Under the pieces are notes generated by a model. It was not told the DNA's origin. It saw only the letters and a list, made by a program, of their open reading frames with translations, and made no database searches. A stretch of 64,000 nucleotides of DNA from JBCBKU01 sp965267475 (lineage in GTDB: Bacteria; Pseudomonadota; Alphaproteobacteria; Rhodobacterales; Rhodobacteraceae). The stretch spans positions 2,852,001 to 2,916,000 of the forward strand of contig OZ254079.1 in assembly GCA_965267475.1 (NCBI GenBank), read 5' to 3'. The position numbers and the translations under genes were made by a program. Every line of letters starts with the position of its first letter. The stretch's first letter is position 1. Below are positions 6,865 to 15,384 of this stretch, piece by piece.

Positions 6865-8373
6865 ATGCTTGATATCTCTTACGACGCCCCGAAACCGAAA
6901 GTCATTGCTGGCGCCAAGCGGGATTGGGAGCTTGTGATCGGGCTTGAGGTGCATGCACAGGTCTCGACCAATGCCAAGCTCTTTTCCGGCGCCTCGACCC
7001 AGTTCGGTGCGGAACCCAATGCCAACGTGGCTTTCGTGGATGCAGGCATGCCGGGGATGTTGCCGGTCATCAATGAAGAATGCGTGGCCCAGGCCGTGCG
7101 CACCGGGCTTGGCCTGAAGGCGGACATCAATCTTCGCTCGGCCTTCGACCGGAAGAACTATTTCTATCCCGACCTGCCCCAGGGCTATCAGATCAGCCAG
7201 CTCTACCACCCGATCGTCGGCGAAGGTCAGGTGCTGGTCGAGATGGGCGAAGGGATCGCGCGCGTGGTGCGGATCGAACGCATTCACCTGGAACAGGATG
7301 CTGGCAAATCGATCCACGATATGGACCCGCATATGTCCTTCGTGGACCTGAACCGCACGGGCGTCGCGTTGATGGAAATTGTCAGCCGCCCGGATATCCG
7401 CGGGCCCGAAGAGGCGGCAGCCTATGTCGGCAAGCTCCGTCAGATCATGCAGTATCTGGGCACCTGCGACGGCAACATGCAGAACGGCAATCTGCGCGCG
7501 GATGTGAACGTCTCGATCTGCGAACCGGGCGCCTATGAACGGTATCAGGAAACGCAGGACTTCTCCCATCTCGGCACGCGCTGCGAGATCAAGAACATGA
7601 ACTCCATGCGATTCATCCAGCAAGCGATCGATTATGAGGCGCGTCGTCAGATCCAGATCGTCGAAGGCGGCGGGACGGTCGATCAGGAAACCCGGCTTTA
7701 CGATCCGGACAAAGGCGAAACGCGGTCGATGCGGTCCAAGGAGGAGGCGCACGATTATCGCTATTTCCCGGACCCAGACCTTTTGCCGCTCGAGATCGAG
7801 CAGGCCTGGGTCGATGACATCGCGGCGAACCTGCCGGAACTGCCGGACGACAAAAAGGCCCGGCTGATGGGCATGGGGCTGACCGACTATGACGCATCGG
7901 TTCTGACGGCAGAGAAAGAGAACGCCGATTATTTTGAGGCCGTGGCCGAAGGCCGCGATGCAAAACTTTCGGCCAATTGGGTGATCAACGAGCTTTTCGG
8001 GCGGCTGAAGGCCGATGATGCCGAGATCACGGCTTCGCCGGTTTCGCCCTCCCAACTCGGACAGATCATCGATCTGATCGCCGCCGATACGATCAACGGG
8101 AAGATGGCAAAAGAAGTGTTCGAAATCGCCTATACCTCGGGCCGCGACCCCGAAGAGATTGTTGAAACCGAAGGGATGAAACAGGTCACCGATACGGGCG
8201 CGATCGAAGCGGCGGTGGATGAGGTGATCGCGGCCAACCCGGCGCAGGTCGAGAAGGCGAAGGAAAACCCGAAACTTGCGGGCTGGTTCGTCGGTCAGGT
8301 GATGAAGGCCACCGGCGGCAAGGCGAACCCCAAAGCGGTGAACCAGATTGTCGCGAGGAAGCTGAACGGCTGA
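6865..8373 (+). CDS. gatB: Aspartyl/glutamyl-tRNA(Asn/Gln) amidotransferase subunit B
   Basis: 502 aa, the usual length. GatB is the kinase and tRNA-binding subunit of the GatCAB complex, which converts Glu-tRNA(Gln) and Asp-tRNA(Asn) into Gln-tRNA(Gln) and Asn-tRNA(Asn). The N-terminal cradle has WELVIGLEVHAQVSTNAKLFSGA, the family signature (given here as WELVIGLEVHAQ and KLFSGA), the metal or tRNA region YFYPDLPQGYQISQ, and IVSRPDIRGPEEAAAYV. The C-terminal YqeY/tail domain ends with GWFVGQVMKATGGKANP. gatA and gatC are not adjacent. A structured element precedes it and twin hairpins follow it. Confidence 0.97.
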   Translation: MLDISYDAPKPKVIAGAKRDWELVIGLEVHAQVSTNAKLFSGASTQFGAEPNANVAFVDAGMPGMLPVINEECVAQAVRTGLGLKADINLRSAFDRKNYFYPDLPQGYQISQLYHPIVGEGQVLVEMGEGIARVVRIERIHLEQDAGKSIHDMDPHMSFVDLNRTGVALMEIVSRPDIRGPEEAAAYVGKLRQIMQYLGTCDGNMQNGNLRADVNVSICEPGAYERYQETQDFSHLGTRCEIKNMNSMRFIQQAIDYEARRQIQIVEGGGTVDQETRLYDPDKGETRSMRSKEEAHDYRYFPDPDLLPLEIEQAWVDDIAANLPELPDDKKARLMGMGLTDYDASVLTAEKENADYFEAVAEGRDAKLSANWVINELFGRLKADDAEITASPVSPSQLGQIIDLIAADTINGKMAKEVFEIAYTSGRDPEEIVETEGMKQVTDTGAIEAAVDEVIAANPAQVEKAKENPKLAGWFVGQVMKATGGKANPKAVNQIVARKLNG

Positions 8374-8385
8374 TCCTTGGCGGGG

Positions 8386-8431
8386 ACGATTTTCGACACG
8401 AAAATCGTTACGGAAATCGTGTCGATTTCCG
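8386..8431. terminator. Two adjacent perfect hairpins between gatB and the DMT gene
   Basis: Hairpin 1: ACGATTTTC (8386-8394), loop GACAC, GAAAATCGT (8400-8408). Hairpin 2: CGGAAATCG (8411-8419), loop TGT, CGATTTCCG (8423-8431). In addition TCGACACG (8393-8400) can pair with CGTGTCGA (8418-8425), which would exclude both. The position between convergent genes fits a bidirectional terminator, but the mutually exclusive folds are unusual. Confidence 0.6.
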
Positions 8432-8444
8432 CCACCGCCTGATG

Positions 8445-9302
8445 TCAGCGCCCTGCCCTGGTCAAAGCCAGTGCCGCAAGACCCGAAACCAGGATCAGGC
8501 CCAGCCCCACCAGGGCCAGCGCATCCGGCCAATCGCCGAAGATCGCGACACCCACAACAGTTGCCGAGATCAGTTGCGTGTAAACCAATGGGGCAATCAG
8601 GCTTGCCTCGCCCCGTCGGCTCGCCAGGACGAGAAGATAGTTCCCGACGGCGGATCCCGCCGCGCTGGCCAGAACCAGAAGCCAGAGGTCTATCCGCAGG
8701 GCGGGCCATTCGACGGTGACCAGCGCGGGTGACAACAACACGCTTCCGATCAGAAGCTGCGACATCAGCAGGAAGCGCGGGCGATACGACCCGGCCACCA
8801 AGCGCGTCATCGCCAGATAGATCCCGTAGAACACGCCGGCCAGCAGCGCGAAGGCGATCCCGGTCGTGGCGCCAAAACCCGGCTTCACCACCAGCAAAAC
8901 CCCGACAAACCCAATTCCCAGCAGGATCGTGCGGCCCAGGGAGCCACGCTCGCCCAGAAAGAGCACGGCCAGGACGTAAGATACCAGCGGTCCGATGAAG
9001 AAGGCTCCGAACACGTTGGCGATCGGCTCGGTTCGCAAGGCGGTCAGGATGCAGGCGATGCCCGCCGCGATCACCCCGCCGCGCAGAACAAGCCGCCAAT
9101 CGCGCAATTGGCCGAATTCGGCCCAGCGAAGCCCGCTGATCGGCAAAAGGAGGATCACACCGACCAGAAACCGGGACGCGGCCACGAAGATCGGTGAGAC
9201 GCCGGACGCGGTCAGGACCTTTCCCGCGGTGTCTCCGAGAACCACGAAGGTCACGGCGACAAACACAATGCCGCCGAGGCGGAGAAGATCGGGAACACTC
9301 AC
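8445..9302 (-). CDS. DMT superfamily (EamA) exporter
   Basis: 285 aa if started at the GTG at 9302, where the protein begins VSVPDLLRLGGIVFVAV and AAAGG lies upstream. A longer frame to 9404 adds an arginine-rich, non-conserved stretch, so I prefer the shorter start. There are ten hydrophobic segments in two EamA repeats, including TALRTEPIANVFGAFFIGPLVSYVLA and the second-repeat loop RRGEASLIAPLVYTQLISATVVG (quoted in part). EamA proteins export metabolites or drugs across the inner membrane, and the substrate cannot be told. It is convergent with gatB and has no operon partner. Confidence 0.85.
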   Translation of the reverse strand: MSVPDLLRLGGIVFVAVTFVVLGDTAGKVLTASGVSPIFVAASRFLVGVILLLPISGLRWAEFGQLRDWRLVLRGGVIAAGIACILTALRTEPIANVFGAFFIGPLVSYVLAVLFLGERGSLGRTILLGIGFVGVLLVVKPGFGATTGIAFALLAGVFYGIYLAMTRLVAGSYRPRFLLMSQLLIGSVLLSPALVTVEWPALRIDLWLLVLASAAGSAVGNYLLVLASRRGEASLIAPLVYTQLISATVVGVAIFGDWPDALALVGLGLILVSGLAALALTRAGR

Positions 9303-9689
9303 GGGGCGGCCTTTCGCGAATGCGCGCGACCCTAACAGTCGGGCTTCGCTCTGCAAGCGGCATTCGCGTTGGTTGGTTTCAGGCGCGGTCCGCAGAATCG
9401 ACAACGCTCAGGAATTGCGGGTCGAGATGCGCAAAATTATTGGTGTCAAAATCGAACCAATCTACCCCCAAACCGCTGCCTGGTTTCCAGATTACAACTC
9501 GTTTTTCACAACCATTTCGGCGACTTCTGGGCAAGATTGCCATATTTTCGCCGTCTTCCGGAGGATGGCCATGACCGGCCGGACATACGCAAAAATCGCC
9601 GTCATTCCGGGCCCGGAATTCCCCGCCCCTTGGGTTTTTCGCTCGGGTATCGTAGACCGAAATAGGAGCAGATCTAAGGGACACATCTG
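9303..9689. other. 387-bp intergenic region with a 16-bp palindrome
   Basis: No convincing gene is present. The only structure found is ATTCCGGGCCCGGAAT (9604-9619), a perfect palindrome 70 nt upstream of the first DUF4177 gene and a possible operator. AAGGGAC before the ATG at 9690 can serve as ribosome binding site. Confidence 0.4.
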
Positions 9690-10256
9690 ATGACCCAATA
9701 CGAATACCAAGTCGTCCCCGCCCCGATGCGCGGACAGCGCGTGAAGGGCGTTAAGGGAACAGACGCGCGGTTCGCGCATACGCTTTCATCGCTGATGAAC
9801 AATTTGGGCGAAGATGGCTGGGAATACCTGCGCGCCGACACCCTTCCATGTGAGGAAAGACAAGGACTTACAGGGCGTTCCATCGTTTACAAGACCCTTT
9901 TGGTGTTTCGTCGCGTGATCGCGGAAATTGCGGTGAAGACCCCCGAACCCCGCGCCGATGCGCCTGAACCCGCACCCGCTCCGGACCCAGCGCCGCCCGC
10001 CGCCGAACCAGAGGCCGCCGCACCGCCGCCGAAACTGCCGGGCTTTTCCCGGGCAATGCCCGTCAACGCCGCACCTGAAAACACCGAGCCTGCACCGGAA
10101 CCACCGGTCACTGCGGGCGAGGACGCGCTGGATCATTTGATCGATGAAGAAGCGCCGCGGGACGAAGCGGAGTCCAAATTGTTGACGAAACGTGGCCACA
10201 GTTTTGCCACTTACTCTCCCAATTCTCGCTTGCCCGGTGTCCGCACCCGCGACTAA
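9690..10256 (+). CDS. DUF4177 domain protein with proline/alanine-rich tail (copy 1)
   Basis: 188 aa. Residues 1-75 are a DUF4177-type domain: TQYEYQVVPAP, then SLMNNLGEDGWEYLRADTLPC and TLLVFRR. Residues about 85-150 are a low-complexity Pro/Ala/Glu linker, probably disordered, followed by an acidic helix and a short conserved-looking C-terminus (KRGHSFATYSPNSRLPG). The function of DUF4177 is unknown. The next gene downstream is a clear paralogue, 41 bp away, so this pair arose by duplication and the linker was gained or lost afterwards. Confidence 0.75.
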   Translation: MTQYEYQVVPAPMRGQRVKGVKGTDARFAHTLSSLMNNLGEDGWEYLRADTLPCEERQGLTGRSIVYKTLLVFRRVIAEIAVKTPEPRADAPEPAPAPDPAPPAAEPEAAAPPPKLPGFSRAMPVNAAPENTEPAPEPPVTAGEDALDHLIDEEAPRDEAESKLLTKRGHSFATYSPNSRLPGVRTRD

Positions 10257-10297
10257 GCCCAATGGTGGTGGGGCTGAAGTGTGTGTGTGAGTGAGTA

Positions 10298-10717
10298 ATG
10301 ACGAAGTACGAGTACAAGGTGGTTCCCGCCCCGCGTCAAAGCGATCGGATCAAAGGCCTGACCAAGGCCGATGATGCCTATTCGCTGACGCTGGCATCCG
10401 TAATGAACGACTACGCCCGAGGGGGGTGGGAGTATGTTCGCAAAGAACGCTTGCCTTGCCAGAAACGGTCTTGGTTCCTGAAACGCACGACGGAAGATCG
10501 CGACCTGTTGGTCTTCCGCCGTCCTATTCCGGGTCAGGCCGCGTCTTTGGCGACAGCCGGAGACGACATGGCAAGGGTCCGGGCGCGGCGCGTCCGGAAG
10601 AAGGAGTTGGTTGACATGGTCCAGGCCGGGGGGCGCCGGATCGATGTTGGTGAAGAGGTCGTTGAAGGCCAAAGCACCGCTTCCCCCAGCTCCGTCGCGG
10701 CTTTGGCCGCAGGCTAG
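10298..10717 (+). CDS. DUF4177 domain protein (copy 2)
   Basis: 139 aa paralogue of the preceding gene: TKYEYKVVPAP against TQYEYQVVPAP, GGWEYVRKERLPC against DGWEYLRADTLPC, and LLVFRRPI against LLVFRRVI. The C-terminal half differs, being basic (RVRARRVRKKELVDMV) rather than Pro-rich. No good Shine-Dalgarno sequence lies close to its ATG: the preceding bases are a GTGTGTGTGAGTGAGT run, with a G-rich stretch about 20 nt up. Translation may therefore depend on copy 1. It ends 3 bp from the convergent bolA gene. Function is unknown. Confidence 0.75.
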   Translation: MTKYEYKVVPAPRQSDRIKGLTKADDAYSLTLASVMNDYARGGWEYVRKERLPCQKRSWFLKRTTEDRDLLVFRRPIPGQAASLATAGDDMARVRARRVRKKELVDMVQAGGRRIDVGEEVVEGQSTASPSSVAALAAG

Positions 10718-10720
10718 GCG

Positions 10721-10978
10721 CTAGGCCTTAACTTCAAGCGCAAGGGCATGGATCTGACCCATCAGGTCCATGCCAATCGCGCCATGGATCGCCCGGTGGC
10801 GTTCCAACCGGCTCATGGGCGCAAAGGCCGCGGCCTCAATCCTGACCCGGAAATGACTTTGCCCGCCTGGCTGATACCCGGCATGGCCGATGTGTTTCTC
10901 GCTTTCGTCGACCACATCCAAAGAAGACGGCGAAAACGCCTTTTCGAGTTTTTGGCGGATCTCTTCTGCCCGGTTCAT
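10721..10978 (-). CDS. BolA family protein
   Basis: 85 aa, the usual length. The BolA fold is seen: EEIRQKLEKAFSPSSLDVVDES (helix, split here as EEIRQKLEKAF and PSSLDVVDES), HIGHAGYQPGGQSHFRVRI, then LERHRAIHGAIGMDL and a C-terminal IHALALEV. The HAG and RHRAIH segments contain His residues that bind Fe-S clusters with monothiol glutaredoxins in this family. Likely role: Fe-S or iron homeostasis, or a DNA-binding stress regulator. It is divergent from the J-domain gene, a neighbourhood I associate with cobS/cobT in this order. Confidence 0.92.
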   Translation of the reverse strand: MNRAEEIRQKLEKAFSPSSLDVVDESEKHIGHAGYQPGGQSHFRVRIEAAAFAPMSRLERHRAIHGAIGMDLMGQIHALALEVKA

Positions 10979-11054
10979 TTTTTCCCGTCTGCCCCCTTCA
11001 ATCTCGGCGAGATGACATTAGACTTGGCGGTCCGAGTCGAAAAGGTGCCCCGCC

Positions 11055-11687
11055 ATGTCGAAAGACGACCCGTTTGGATTCGATATCCGTGTGTCTTCGG
11101 ACAAGAAGAAGCGCTCGCGCGGAAAGCGCGGCATGTCCGGTGCGTTCGAGACATCGAAGCGCGCCTGCGATCACCCGGGCTGTGAAGAGGCCGGCCAATA
11201 CCGGGCACCGAAATCACCGGATACGTTGGACGAATTCTATTGGTTCTGCCGGGACCATGTGCGCGAGTACAATCTCAAATGGAACTTCTTCAACGGCTCG
11301 ACCGAGGAAGAACTGGAAGCCCAGATCGACAAGGATCGCGTGTGGGAGCGCGAAACGAAACCCTTTGGACAACAGGGCGAAGAGGCGCGGGCCTGGTCAC
11401 GGCTGGGTGTCGACGATCCGCACCAGATCCTTGGAGCGAACGCCACGCAAAACCCGGGCAAGAGCATCACCGGCACGCGCAAGCTTCCTCCGAAAGAGCG
11501 TAAGGCGCTTGAAATCCTGGAAGCGCGGGACCATTGGACGAAAGTGGAAATCCGCAAGCAATACAAAAGCTTGGTGAAGGATTTGCATCCAGACATGAAC
11601 GGGGGCGACCGGACCGATGAGGACCGCCTGCAAGAGGTCGTCTGGGCCTGGGACCAAATCAAGGAAAGCCGCAGTTTTAGAGACTAG
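11055..11687 (+). CDS. J-domain (DnaJ-like) co-chaperone
   Basis: 210 aa. The N-terminus is basic (KKKRSRGKRG), followed by a Cys/His cluster (ACDHPGCEEAGQYRAP and WFCRDHVREYN) that could bind zinc. Residues ~150-208 are a J domain with the invariant HPD in KDLHPDMNGG, placed at the C-terminus unlike classical DnaJ. The J domain stimulates the Hsp70 ATPase; the N-terminal part may select a client. Divergent bolA and downstream cobS/cobT suggest a link with metallo-protein assembly, but this is inference from context only. Confidence 0.88.
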   Translation: MSKDDPFGFDIRVSSDKKKRSRGKRGMSGAFETSKRACDHPGCEEAGQYRAPKSPDTLDEFYWFCRDHVREYNLKWNFFNGSTEEELEAQIDKDRVWERETKPFGQQGEEARAWSRLGVDDPHQILGANATQNPGKSITGTRKLPPKERKALEILEARDHWTKVEIRKQYKSLVKDLHPDMNGGDRTDEDRLQEVVWAWDQIKESRSFRD

Positions 11688-11769
11688 GCTGGCTTAATCG
11701 CTCCGACATTTACGCAAGCTACACCTCTAGGCGGCACAAGCGGCACGTCACCACGTTGGGAGTCTTGCC

Positions 11770-14094
11770 GTGGAAAACTGGAGCATTGCCAAAAGGATTC
11801 GCGCGCTCGTCGTCGCCTTGGTCACGGGGATCGTCGTTGTGGGCGCCCTGGCGGCTGGGACGACGCTGTTTCTGAACGTGCAGGAAGACCGCACGCAAAA
11901 GATGGCGGAAAACGTGGTGCACTCGAAAGATATCCAGGAAGATATTCTTGAGGCTCGATTGGCGGCGGTCCGGTACCGGCGCGCGCCAACGGATGCGGTG
12001 GCTGAGGAGTTCATCTCGAACATTGATGAAATCGATGCATTGCTGTCAGAGCTTCGGGCTGGCGGAAGTGAAATCCCGGCGCTTCTGGAAGAGAACGGAT
12101 TTCTGGGCGATCTCCCGACATATCGTGACGCCTTCTCGAAGTCGGTCGGACATCAGGCAGATCGCGATGCGGCCTTCGGGCGCGTCAATGACGCTCTGGA
12201 CGCTGCGCAATCGGCCGTGCACATCACGCTAAACAAGTCCCGGAACAGCGGCTTCGCTGATCTTTGGGGCCACTCGGAAGAGGCGCTGATCGCCTTGCTT
12301 GAAGGCGTGACTGCGTTCGAGCGGTTTCTTTTGACCAACAGCCCCGCCGATTTTGAGGCGGCAAGCAGCGGCGTCAGCGCAGCAAACGAACATCTGGTCG
12401 AATTCCAGCAGGCCGACACGCTTAGTGTCGCCGCGGAGGAGGTTACGGCGGCATTGTCCGCGATTGGCACGTTCTGGGACAATGCCCAAAACATCAGCAC
12501 CGCGATCGCGGCCCGGAAAACTCAATGGGACATCATGGATGAGGTCGGCCCTAGGCTGGCGGACAACCTTGATGACGTCGTTTTGGTGATCTTGTCACAA
12601 GTCGATGCGGTCCAGGCCCGGTCCGAAACCGTTTCCATGGTGGCCTTGCTGCTTCTCGTCCTGGTGTCGCTGGGCATCAGTGCCGCAGGCGGGGTGGTGG
12701 CCTGGCGCATGTCCAGGAAGATCAGCCAGGAAATGGACAGCGCGGTTGCAACCATGTCCGCGCTTGCCGACGGCAACAACGATGTCGACATCGTCGGCAC
12801 CGACAAAGAGACCGAGCTTGGGGCCGTGGCCCGTGCGTTGGTCGTTTTCCGGGATGCAGCGCTAGAGAACGCGCGTCTGGCCGAGGAACAGGCGCAGCAA
12901 GAGGAAGCGAACCGCAGGGCAGAGGAAGCGCGCAAACAGAAGACCATCGAAGAAGAAGAGGCCCAGCGCATAAGACTGGCAGAGGCGCGCCAAGCCATGA
13001 TCCGCGAGTTGCGCGACCGCGTGGGCGATGTGGTCGAAGCCGCGGCAAACGGAGACTTTGGTCAGCGCATCGATGCCGATTTCGACGAACAGGAACTCGT
13101 CGACATGGTTCGTGCCATCAACCGCCTGGTCGAAAATGTCGAAGCGGGTGTGGGTGAGACGGCCCGCGTGTTGTCGCGCCTGGCCGAAGGCGATCTGACC
13201 GATCGAATGGAAGGAAACTTCTCGGGCAAATTCAGCGATTTGCAGAAGAACGTGAACAGCACGCTTGAACGGTTGGATGAACTGGTTTCAGAAATCGCAC
13301 AGCAAAGCCGGGCCGTTGGGGACGAGTCGTCCTCAATGACCGAACAGGCCCAGGAACTCGCCCGCCGGGCCGAGCAACAGGCAGCTTCTCTTGAAGAAAC
13401 ATCTGCGGCCATGGAAGAAATCGCGGCATCGGCGGCGTCCAGCGCCGAGGGGGCAAAATCCGCTGGCGACGTGGCTGATGTCGCCTCGCGGCAGGTCGAT
13501 GACGCCGGCAAGGTCGTCAAATCGGCGGTCCAGGCGATGGCCGACATCAAGGATGCGGCGGCCCGCATCGGTGACATCGTCTCGGTGATCGACGGAATTG
13601 CCTTCCAGACCAATCTTCTTGCGCTGAACGCATCGGTCGAGGCGGCGCGCGCCGGCAGCGCTGGCAAGGGGTTTGCCGTCGTCGCCACCGAGGTGCGTGC
13701 GCTGGCCCAGCGCTCAAGCGAAGCGAGCCAGGACATCAAATCTCTGATCGAAGAAAGCACCGCGCAGGTGGGCCGCGGGGTGACGCTGGTGGAAGAGACC
13801 GGGACGACGCTTGAATCCATCATGAAGGGCGTGAGCGACATGGCGCAATCGATCCAGAGCGTGATCGCCACTGCGCAGGAACAGGCCGCCGGTGTGCAGG
13901 AGGTCACGAACACGATCGGACAGCTTGATACGATCACCCAAAAGAATGCCGAGCTTTCCGATCAAAGCCGCGACAATTCCCGGCGGGTCAGCGCAAAGGC
14001 CCAGGGGATGCGCGATCTGGTCGGCGCCTTCTCGACGCGCGCGTCCGGCAAGGCCGAAAGGCCACTGGACGGGCTGGAATTGGGCGCGGCCTGA
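11770..14094 (+). CDS. Methyl-accepting chemotaxis protein
   Basis: 774 aa from a GTG. TM1 is at about 12-36 and TM2 at about 288-312, enclosing a ~250-residue helical periplasmic sensor domain. A HAMP domain follows (about 313-366), then a charged helical stretch rich in Glu/Arg/Gln, a second HAMP-like segment (about 430-490) and the cytoplasmic signalling domain. The CheA/CheW-binding tip is clear in IDGIAFQTNLLALNASVEAARAG (split: IDGIAFQTNLLAL, NASVEAARAG) near residue 612. No CheB/CheR-tethering pentapeptide is seen at the C-terminus. No other che gene is nearby; it sits between the J-domain gene and cobS as an apparent insertion. Confidence 0.93.
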   Translation: MENWSIAKRIRALVVALVTGIVVVGALAAGTTLFLNVQEDRTQKMAENVVHSKDIQEDILEARLAAVRYRRAPTDAVAEEFISNIDEIDALLSELRAGGSEIPALLEENGFLGDLPTYRDAFSKSVGHQADRDAAFGRVNDALDAAQSAVHITLNKSRNSGFADLWGHSEEALIALLEGVTAFERFLLTNSPADFEAASSGVSAANEHLVEFQQADTLSVAAEEVTAALSAIGTFWDNAQNISTAIAARKTQWDIMDEVGPRLADNLDDVVLVILSQVDAVQARSETVSMVALLLLVLVSLGISAAGGVVAWRMSRKISQEMDSAVATMSALADGNNDVDIVGTDKETELGAVARALVVFRDAALENARLAEEQAQQEEANRRAEEARKQKTIEEEEAQRIRLAEARQAMIRELRDRVGDVVEAAANGDFGQRIDADFDEQELVDMVRAINRLVENVEAGVGETARVLSRLAEGDLTDRMEGNFSGKFSDLQKNVNSTLERLDELVSEIAQQSRAVGDESSSMTEQAQELARRAEQQAASLEETSAAMEEIAASAASSAEGAKSAGDVADVASRQVDDAGKVVKSAVQAMADIKDAAARIGDIVSVIDGIAFQTNLLALNASVEAARAGSAGKGFAVVATEVRALAQRSSEASQDIKSLIEESTAQVGRGVTLVEETGTTLESIMKGVSDMAQSIQSVIATAQEQAAGVQEVTNTIGQLDTITQKNAELSDQSRDNSRRVSAKAQGMRDLVGAFSTRASGKAERPLDGLELGAA

Positions 14095-14273
14095 GGCGAT
14101 ACGCCGTCAATCGCCTGGGCCCGATGACGATTGCCCGACCGGGCGCAGACCGATCCTTCATGGCGCTGCATGCCCTGGCGCAAAATTCCCCCTGCCCGCG
14201 CCCTTGCCACTGCCTCTGATTTGATGCACGAAGCGGTCGTTTTGAACAGGGACCCGCAAGCGAGGCTCGACCC

Positions 14274-15260
14274 ATGGCAGATGGCAGTTTGGACCCGGCA
14301 ATGAAGCCTTCGGAAGAGGTTTCGGTCCGCGATACATTCGGCATCGAATCCGACATGGTGGTGCGCCGCTTTGAAACCCGTTCGGACCGGGTCCCGGATC
14401 TGGATTCGACCTACAAGTTCGACCCCGATACGACGCTCGCGATCATTGCCGGCTTTGCCCACAACCGCCGCGTGATCGTCCAGGGCTATCACGGCACCGG
14501 CAAATCCACCCATATCGAACAGGTTGCGGCACGGCTGAACTGGCCTTGCGTCCGCGTCAACTTGGACAGCCATATCAGCCGGATCGACCTGATCGGCAAG
14601 GACGCGATCAAGCTGAAGGACGGGATGCAGGTGACCGAATTCCAGGAAGGCATCCTGCCCTGGGCGCTGCGGAATCCGACCGCAATCGTGTTCGACGAAT
14701 ATGACGCGGGCCGCGCCGACGTGATGTTCGTGATCCAGCGCGTTCTGGAAACCGACGGCAAGCTGACGCTGCTGGACCAGAACGAGGTCATCACACCGCA
14801 CGACTACTTCCGGATCTTCGCCACATCGAACACCGTCGGCCTTGGCGACACGACGGGCCTGTATCACGGCACCCAGCAAATCAACCAGGGCCAGATGGAC
14901 CGGTGGTCACTGGTCGCCACGCTGAACTATCTGAGCCACGATGCCGAAACCGCAATCATCCTGGCCAAAACGCCGCAACTGAACTCGGAAAAAGGCCGCA
15001 AAACCGTTGGACAGATGGTCACGGTCGCCGATCTGACGCGCACCGCTTTCATGAACGGCGAATTGTCGACCGTCATGTCGCCCCGGACCGTTTTGAATTG
15101 GGCCGAAAACGCGCAGATCTTCCGCGACGTGGGTTACGCCTTCCGGCTGACATTCCTGAACAAATGTGATGAGCTTGAGCGGGAAACCGTGGCCGAGTTC
15201 TATCAGCGCTGTTTTGATGAGGAACTGCCCGAAAGCGCGGCTTCGATGAGTCTGGGATAG
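14274..15260 (+). CDS. cobS: Aerobic cobaltochelatase subunit CobS
   Basis: 328 aa, standard length. An AAA+ MoxR-like ATPase with Walker A GYHGTGKST (from about residue 71), Walker B-like AIVFDEYDAG, and the CobS-specific stretch TGLYHGTQQINQGQMDRW. With CobN (catalytic, not in this window) and CobT it inserts Co2+ into hydrogenobyrinic acid a,c-diamide in aerobic cobalamin synthesis, driven by ATP. cobT follows after one small gene on the same strand. No cobalamin riboswitch was found upstream in the 180-bp gap. Confidence 0.97.
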   Translation: MADGSLDPAMKPSEEVSVRDTFGIESDMVVRRFETRSDRVPDLDSTYKFDPDTTLAIIAGFAHNRRVIVQGYHGTGKSTHIEQVAARLNWPCVRVNLDSHISRIDLIGKDAIKLKDGMQVTEFQEGILPWALRNPTAIVFDEYDAGRADVMFVIQRVLETDGKLTLLDQNEVITPHDYFRIFATSNTVGLGDTTGLYHGTQQINQGQMDRWSLVATLNYLSHDAETAIILAKTPQLNSEKGRKTVGQMVTVADLTRTAFMNGELSTVMSPRTVLNWAENAQIFRDVGYAFRLTFLNKCDELERETVAEFYQRCFDEELPESAASMSLG

Positions 15261-15384
15261 CGCCCGGCGCCCAATTCGAATGACATGCTGTGCCCGGGGC
15301 GACGCGGGGCCGCGGGTGTCTTGCCGCGAATTCTTCACATTTTGATCCCTAATCCGGCAAGAATAACGTTACTCTGCTCGTATT

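Noticed and set aside
6829..9363. An 844-codon open frame on the minus strand across gatB
   Set aside because: It is antisense to gatB and in another frame of the DMT gene; its residues are Arg/Pro/Gly-rich with no recognisable domain, as expected in GC-rich DNA.
13062..13937. A Ser/Ala-rich 291-codon frame antisense to the chemoreceptor
   Set aside because: Periodic composition mirrors the coiled-coil coding of the receptor; no start signal or domain.
14095..14273. Cobalamin riboswitch before cobS
   Set aside because: No B12-box-like sequence or suitable length; only short hairpins are present in the 180-bp gap.
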